The notes beneath the pieces are model-generated. The model searched no databases. It saw only the letters and a program-made list of their open reading frames with translations, and was not told the DNA's origin. A DNA stretch of 64,000 nucleotides from Bradyrhizobium elkanii USDA 76 (lineage in GTDB: Bacteria > Pseudomonadota > Alphaproteobacteria > Rhizobiales > Xanthobacteraceae), in assembly GCF_023278185.1 (NCBI RefSeq), contig NZ_CP066356.1, positions 1,604,001 to 1,668,000 on the forward strand. Reading direction: 5' to 3'. A program made the translations under genes and the position numbers. Below, piece by piece: positions 61,356 through 64,000 of the stretch; position 1 is the first letter of the stretch; each line of letters starts with the position of its first letter.

Positions 61356-62609
61356 TTGAACAAACCCGTCGTGAGCAAACAGGCGCTGGGCGAGCCGGTG
61401 CCGGTGCCGGTGCCGGAGTTGACGGCTGCGAAAGCGGCCGTGGCGGGGCCGGCCTATGTCGTGCTTGCCGGCATCAGCTTCTCGCACTTCCTCAACGACA
61501 CGATGCAGTCGCTGATCGCTTCGGTCTATCCGATCCTGAAGGACAATTACGCGCTCGACTTCGCGCAGATCGGCATGATCACGCTGGCGTTCCAGTTCAC
61601 GGCATCGCTGCTGCAGCCGCTGGTCGGGCATTTCACCGACAAGAAGGCGCAGCCGTTCTCGCTTGCGATCGGCATGGGCTTCACCTTCTTCGGGCTGTTG
61701 CTGCTCAGCGTTGCGCACACCTACGGGGTCATCCTGATCGCGGCTTCGCTGGTCGGCCTTGGCTCCGCGGTGTTCCACCCGGAATCGTCGCGCATCGCGC
61801 GGCTGGCGTCAGGCGGACGTTACGGTTTCGCGCAATCGGTGTTCCAGCTCGGCGGCAGTTTCGGCACCTCGATGGGACCGGTGCTCGCAGCACTGATCGT
61901 GGTGCCGTTCGGCCAGCCCTCGATCGCCTGGTTCTCCTCGATCGCGTTCCTTGCCATCGTGATCCTCTGGCGCATCGGCGTCTGGTACAAGCCGCAGATA
62001 TCGGGCAGGAAGGCGGCCGCCAGCGCGCGGCATCCCGACCATCCGGATCAGCGGCGCGTGAGGATCGCGCTCATCGTGCTGGTGGCGCTGCTGTTCTCCA
62101 AGCAGCTCTATGTCTCGAGCCTGTCGAGCTATTACATCTTCTATCTGATCGACCGGTTCGGTGTCTCGACGCAGGCGGCACAGCTCTATCTGTTCGTCTT
62201 CCTTGCCGCCAATGCCGCGGGCGCGTTCATCGGCGGGCCGCTCGGCGACCGCTTCGGCCGCAAATACGTGATCTGGTTCTCGATCCTCGGCGCGCTGCCG
62301 TTCACGCTGGCGCTGCCCTATGCCGGCCTGTTCGCAAGCGCCGTGCTGACGGTGGTGATCGGCTTGATCATCTCGTCGGCGACGTCGGCGATCATCGTGT
62401 TCGCGCAGGAATTGATGCCGCATCGCTTCGGCATGATCTCCGGCGTGTTCTTCGGCGTCGCGTTCGGGATCGGCGGTCTCGGCGCCGCCGTGCTCGGCAA
62501 GCTCGCCGACCACACCTCGATCGCCTTCGTCTATCAGCTGTGCGCCTTCCTGCCGGCGATCGGCCTGCTCGCGGTGTTCCTGCCGAAGATGCCGAAGGCC
62601 GTGCGCTGA
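61356..62609 (+). CDS. MFS transporter, fosmidomycin-resistance (Fsr) type
   Basis: This 417-aa protein has 12 predicted helices and the Fsr-family segments ISFSHFLNDTMQSLIASVYP and LVGLGSAVFHPESSRIARLA, plus FAQELMPHRFGMISGVFFGV in the second half. These drug exporters sit in the inner membrane and use the proton gradient; other substrates are possible. The reading frame has no ATG near the start; TTG 61356 with GGGA upstream is the best choice. GTG 61371 is an alternative. Confidence 0.87.
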   Translation: MNKPVVSKQALGEPVPVPVPELTAAKAAVAGPAYVVLAGISFSHFLNDTMQSLIASVYPILKDNYALDFAQIGMITLAFQFTASLLQPLVGHFTDKKAQPFSLAIGMGFTFFGLLLLSVAHTYGVILIAASLVGLGSAVFHPESSRIARLASGGRYGFAQSVFQLGGSFGTSMGPVLAALIVVPFGQPSIAWFSSIAFLAIVILWRIGVWYKPQISGRKAAASARHPDHPDQRRVRIALIVLVALLFSKQLYVSSLSSYYIFYLIDRFGVSTQAAQLYLFVFLAANAAGAFIGGPLGDRFGRKYVIWFSILGALPFTLALPYAGLFASAVLTVVIGLIISSATSAIIVFAQELMPHRFGMISGVFFGVAFGIGGLGAAVLGKLADHTSIAFVYQLCAFLPAIGLLAVFLPKMPKAVR

Positions 62610-62910
62610 ACGCTCGGCCGCAGACGCGACGCCCGCGTTAAGCATTCGCTAATACACGCGGCTTGCGTGCGCTGCGAACGGCGCGCATGCGTCAACGCTT
62701 CATTAGCACTTGTGGCGAGATCGCGATGTTTCGCCGCTTCCTGCGCCATTTTAATGGACCCATAAGCGACAGCCGCAGAAAAAGGTGAGAGAAAATCAAC
62801 CTTAAAAATTAGGGTTAAGTGCCGCTTAAACATTTCCTGCCATCGTCCGGCCGTGAGTTTCAGACGTGGGGCTTTCGTGTCGCCTCACTTGGCCCAAAAG
62901 GACGAAGCCA
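62610..62910. other. Intergenic region before the outer-membrane gene
   Basis: No gene was found in 301 bases. The right part is more AT-rich (ACCTTAAAAATTAGGGTTAA at about 62799-62818) and probably contains the promoter of the barrel gene; no match to a named consensus was convincing. Confidence 0.55.
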
Positions 62911-63759
62911 ATGCGTAGCGTAAAGACCCTGATTGCCGCCGGTGCGGCATCTCTGTTGTCCTCGGCGGCGTTCGCTGCCGACATGCCCATCATGCCGCCA
63001 CCTCCGATGGCGTATGCTCCTCCGCCGGTCCAGGATTTCGGCGGCTGGTATCTGCGCGGCGACATCGGCATGACCAACACCCAGGCCAAGCTGCACGTCA
63101 ACGCCTACGACACACTGCCGGCCGGCACCGCCTTCAACCAGTTTGGCCACGGCTTCGACGGCGGTGTGCTCTACGGCATCGGCGTCGGCTATCAGTTCAA
63201 CAGCTGGTTCCGCGCCGACATCACCGGTGAGTATCGCTCGAAGGTAAGCTTCAACGGCACCGATTTCTTCACGTTCCCCGGGCCCAGCCCGCTGAGCGAC
63301 GCCTATCATGGCGGCATCCAGAGCTGGGTCGGCCTCGTCAACGTCTACGCCGATCTCGGCACCTGGGGCTGTTTGACGCCGTTCATCGGTGCCGGTGTCG
63401 GTGCCGCGACGCTCAAGACCTCGGCCTTCTCCGACGTCGCGACGTTCCCGAGCGGGTCGGGCCTCACCAGCTCCTTCATCGCCGATGGCGCCACCAAGAC
63501 CAACTTCGCCTGGGCGCTGCATGCCGGTGTCGCCTACAAGGTCACCAACAACTTCACGGTTGAACTGGCCTATCGCTACCTCGATATGGGCACTGCCGGC
63601 CACGGCCAGGGTCACTTCTTCGACGGCACGCCGGCCGGTCCCTCGAGCTTCCAGTTCCGCGACATCACCTCGCAGGACGTGAAGCTCGGTGTACGCATGG
63701 CCTTGCCGTGCTGCGACGTGCCGCCCCCGCCGCCGCCCCCGCTGATCCGCAAGGGTTAA
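62911..63759 (+). CDS. Outer-membrane beta-barrel protein (Omp31/Opa-like)
   Basis: This 282-aa protein has a signal peptide (SVKTLIAAGAASLLSSAAFA, cut before AD), a short Pro/Met-rich linker (MPIMPPPPMAYAPPPVQ) and an eight-stranded-barrel pattern: GGWYLRGDIGMTNTQAKL, GIGVGYQFNSWFRADITGEY, WGCLTPFIGAGVGAATLKTS and VTNNFTVELAYRYLDMG. It ends in a Pro-rich tail CCDVPPPPPPPLIRKG instead of the usual C-terminal Phe. Such proteins are abundant surface structural barrels. A strong terminator follows. Confidence 0.87.
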   Translation: MRSVKTLIAAGAASLLSSAAFAADMPIMPPPPMAYAPPPVQDFGGWYLRGDIGMTNTQAKLHVNAYDTLPAGTAFNQFGHGFDGGVLYGIGVGYQFNSWFRADITGEYRSKVSFNGTDFFTFPGPSPLSDAYHGGIQSWVGLVNVYADLGTWGCLTPFIGAGVGAATLKTSAFSDVATFPSGSGLTSSFIADGATKTNFAWALHAGVAYKVTNNFTVELAYRYLDMGTAGHGQGHFFDGTPAGPSSFQFRDITSQDVKLGVRMALPCCDVPPPPPPPLIRKG

Positions 63760-63786
63760 TTTCCAGCCTTCACGGTTAACGATTGC

Positions 63787-63816
63787 AACGGCGCGGGACC
63801 ATCCCGCGCCGTTTTT
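63787..63816 (+). terminator. Rho-independent terminator after the barrel gene
   Basis: An 11-bp perfect stem AACGGCGCGGG/CCCGCGCCGTT with loop ACCAT leads into TTTTC, 27 bases past the stop. Confidence 0.9.
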
Positions 63817-63960
63817 CTTTGCCGCGTCATGTCGCGAACCTTGCCGCGCCATGTGCGCACTTCTGCAACTTGTGTGCTCGAAAACGGGCGGCGACAACGA
63901 TTGGTTAAGGTTAACAGGCGATGATCAACGCGACATAGGTGCGGTGGATGGAGCGTTGCA

Positions 63961-64000
63961 ATGCGTAGGTTGGTGCTGGCAGCGATGATGATTGGAACGG
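63961..64000 (+). CDS. Start of an exported protein (3' end outside window)
   Basis: ATG 63961 begins MRRLVLAAMMIGT, a typical signal-peptide start (two Arg, then a hydrophobic core), and the frame stays open to the window edge. Only 13 codons are visible, so no family can be named. Confidence 0.5.
   Translation, partial: MRRLVLAAMMIGT

Noticed and set aside
62799..62820. Possible CtrA site (TTAA...TTAA) before the barrel gene
   Set aside because: Spacing between the TTAA halves is nine bases rather than the usual seven, so the match was not accepted.

Overview
The window is high-GC, gene-dense chromosomal DNA from an alphaproteobacterium. Gene content (tandem DUF992 proteins, TAXI receptor, GcvA-type LysR, MaoC pairs, many small signal-peptide proteins, several dispersed palindromic repeat families) points to Bradyrhizobium or a close relative in the Nitrobacteraceae (Hyphomicrobiales). 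This placement is inference from family knowledge, not a search.

Layout. (1) 1-8987: dissimilatory nitrate reduction. The end of a NarK-type transporter is followed by narG-narH-narJ-narI with start/stop overlaps, then a cytoplasmic parvulin-type prolyl isomerase, a 112-aa protein with a Cys-rich tail, an overlapping 47-aa reading frame and a DUF2478 protein. (2) 8988-9540: a non-coding junction with the 3' half of a tRNA-His (GTG) gene, the usual scar of an island integrated into a tRNA gene. It suggests that the nar cluster lies in, or beside, an acquired island. (3) 9541-31300: housekeeping and accessory genes: an orphan ParA ATPase, two MaoC hydratases, NTF2/SnoaL proteins, a MetX-like hydrolase, a TAXI receptor, uvrB, a LysR/flavoprotein pair, a Tat-exported metallo-hydrolase coupled to a SCO1 copper chaperone, and a GST. 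(4) 31304-32785: enoyl-CoA hydratase divergent from a TetR regulator with a dyad between them. (5) 32920-38637: a compositionally different block with a sulfatase, its formylglycine-generating enzyme (broken by two frameshifts) and two outer-membrane barrel genes, with a perfect FNR/FixK-type box between the divergent units. (6) 38793-64000: HAD phosphatase with a CWC protein, DUF1800/DUF1501 pair, aldo/keto reductase, PAS protein, aatA-type aminotransferase, two DUF992 genes, a divergent hydrolase/LysR pair, an EF-G-like GTPase, aroE, two exported paralogues, an FMN hydroxyacid oxidase, glmM, an MFS exporter, an outer-membrane barrel, and the first codons of another exported protein.

The clearest functional unit is the nitrate reductase: NarK brings nitrate in, NarGHI transfers electrons from quinol to nitrate, NarJ matures it, and the parvulin, small proteins and DUF2478 protein behind it are probably accessory. 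Two FNR/FixK-like boxes elsewhere (TAXI receptor; sulfatase/porin block) hint that other loci may share low-oxygen control. No CRISPR array, intact insertion sequence, rRNA or complete tRNA was seen. Four dispersed repeat families and eight genes under 60 codons were found by direct reading.
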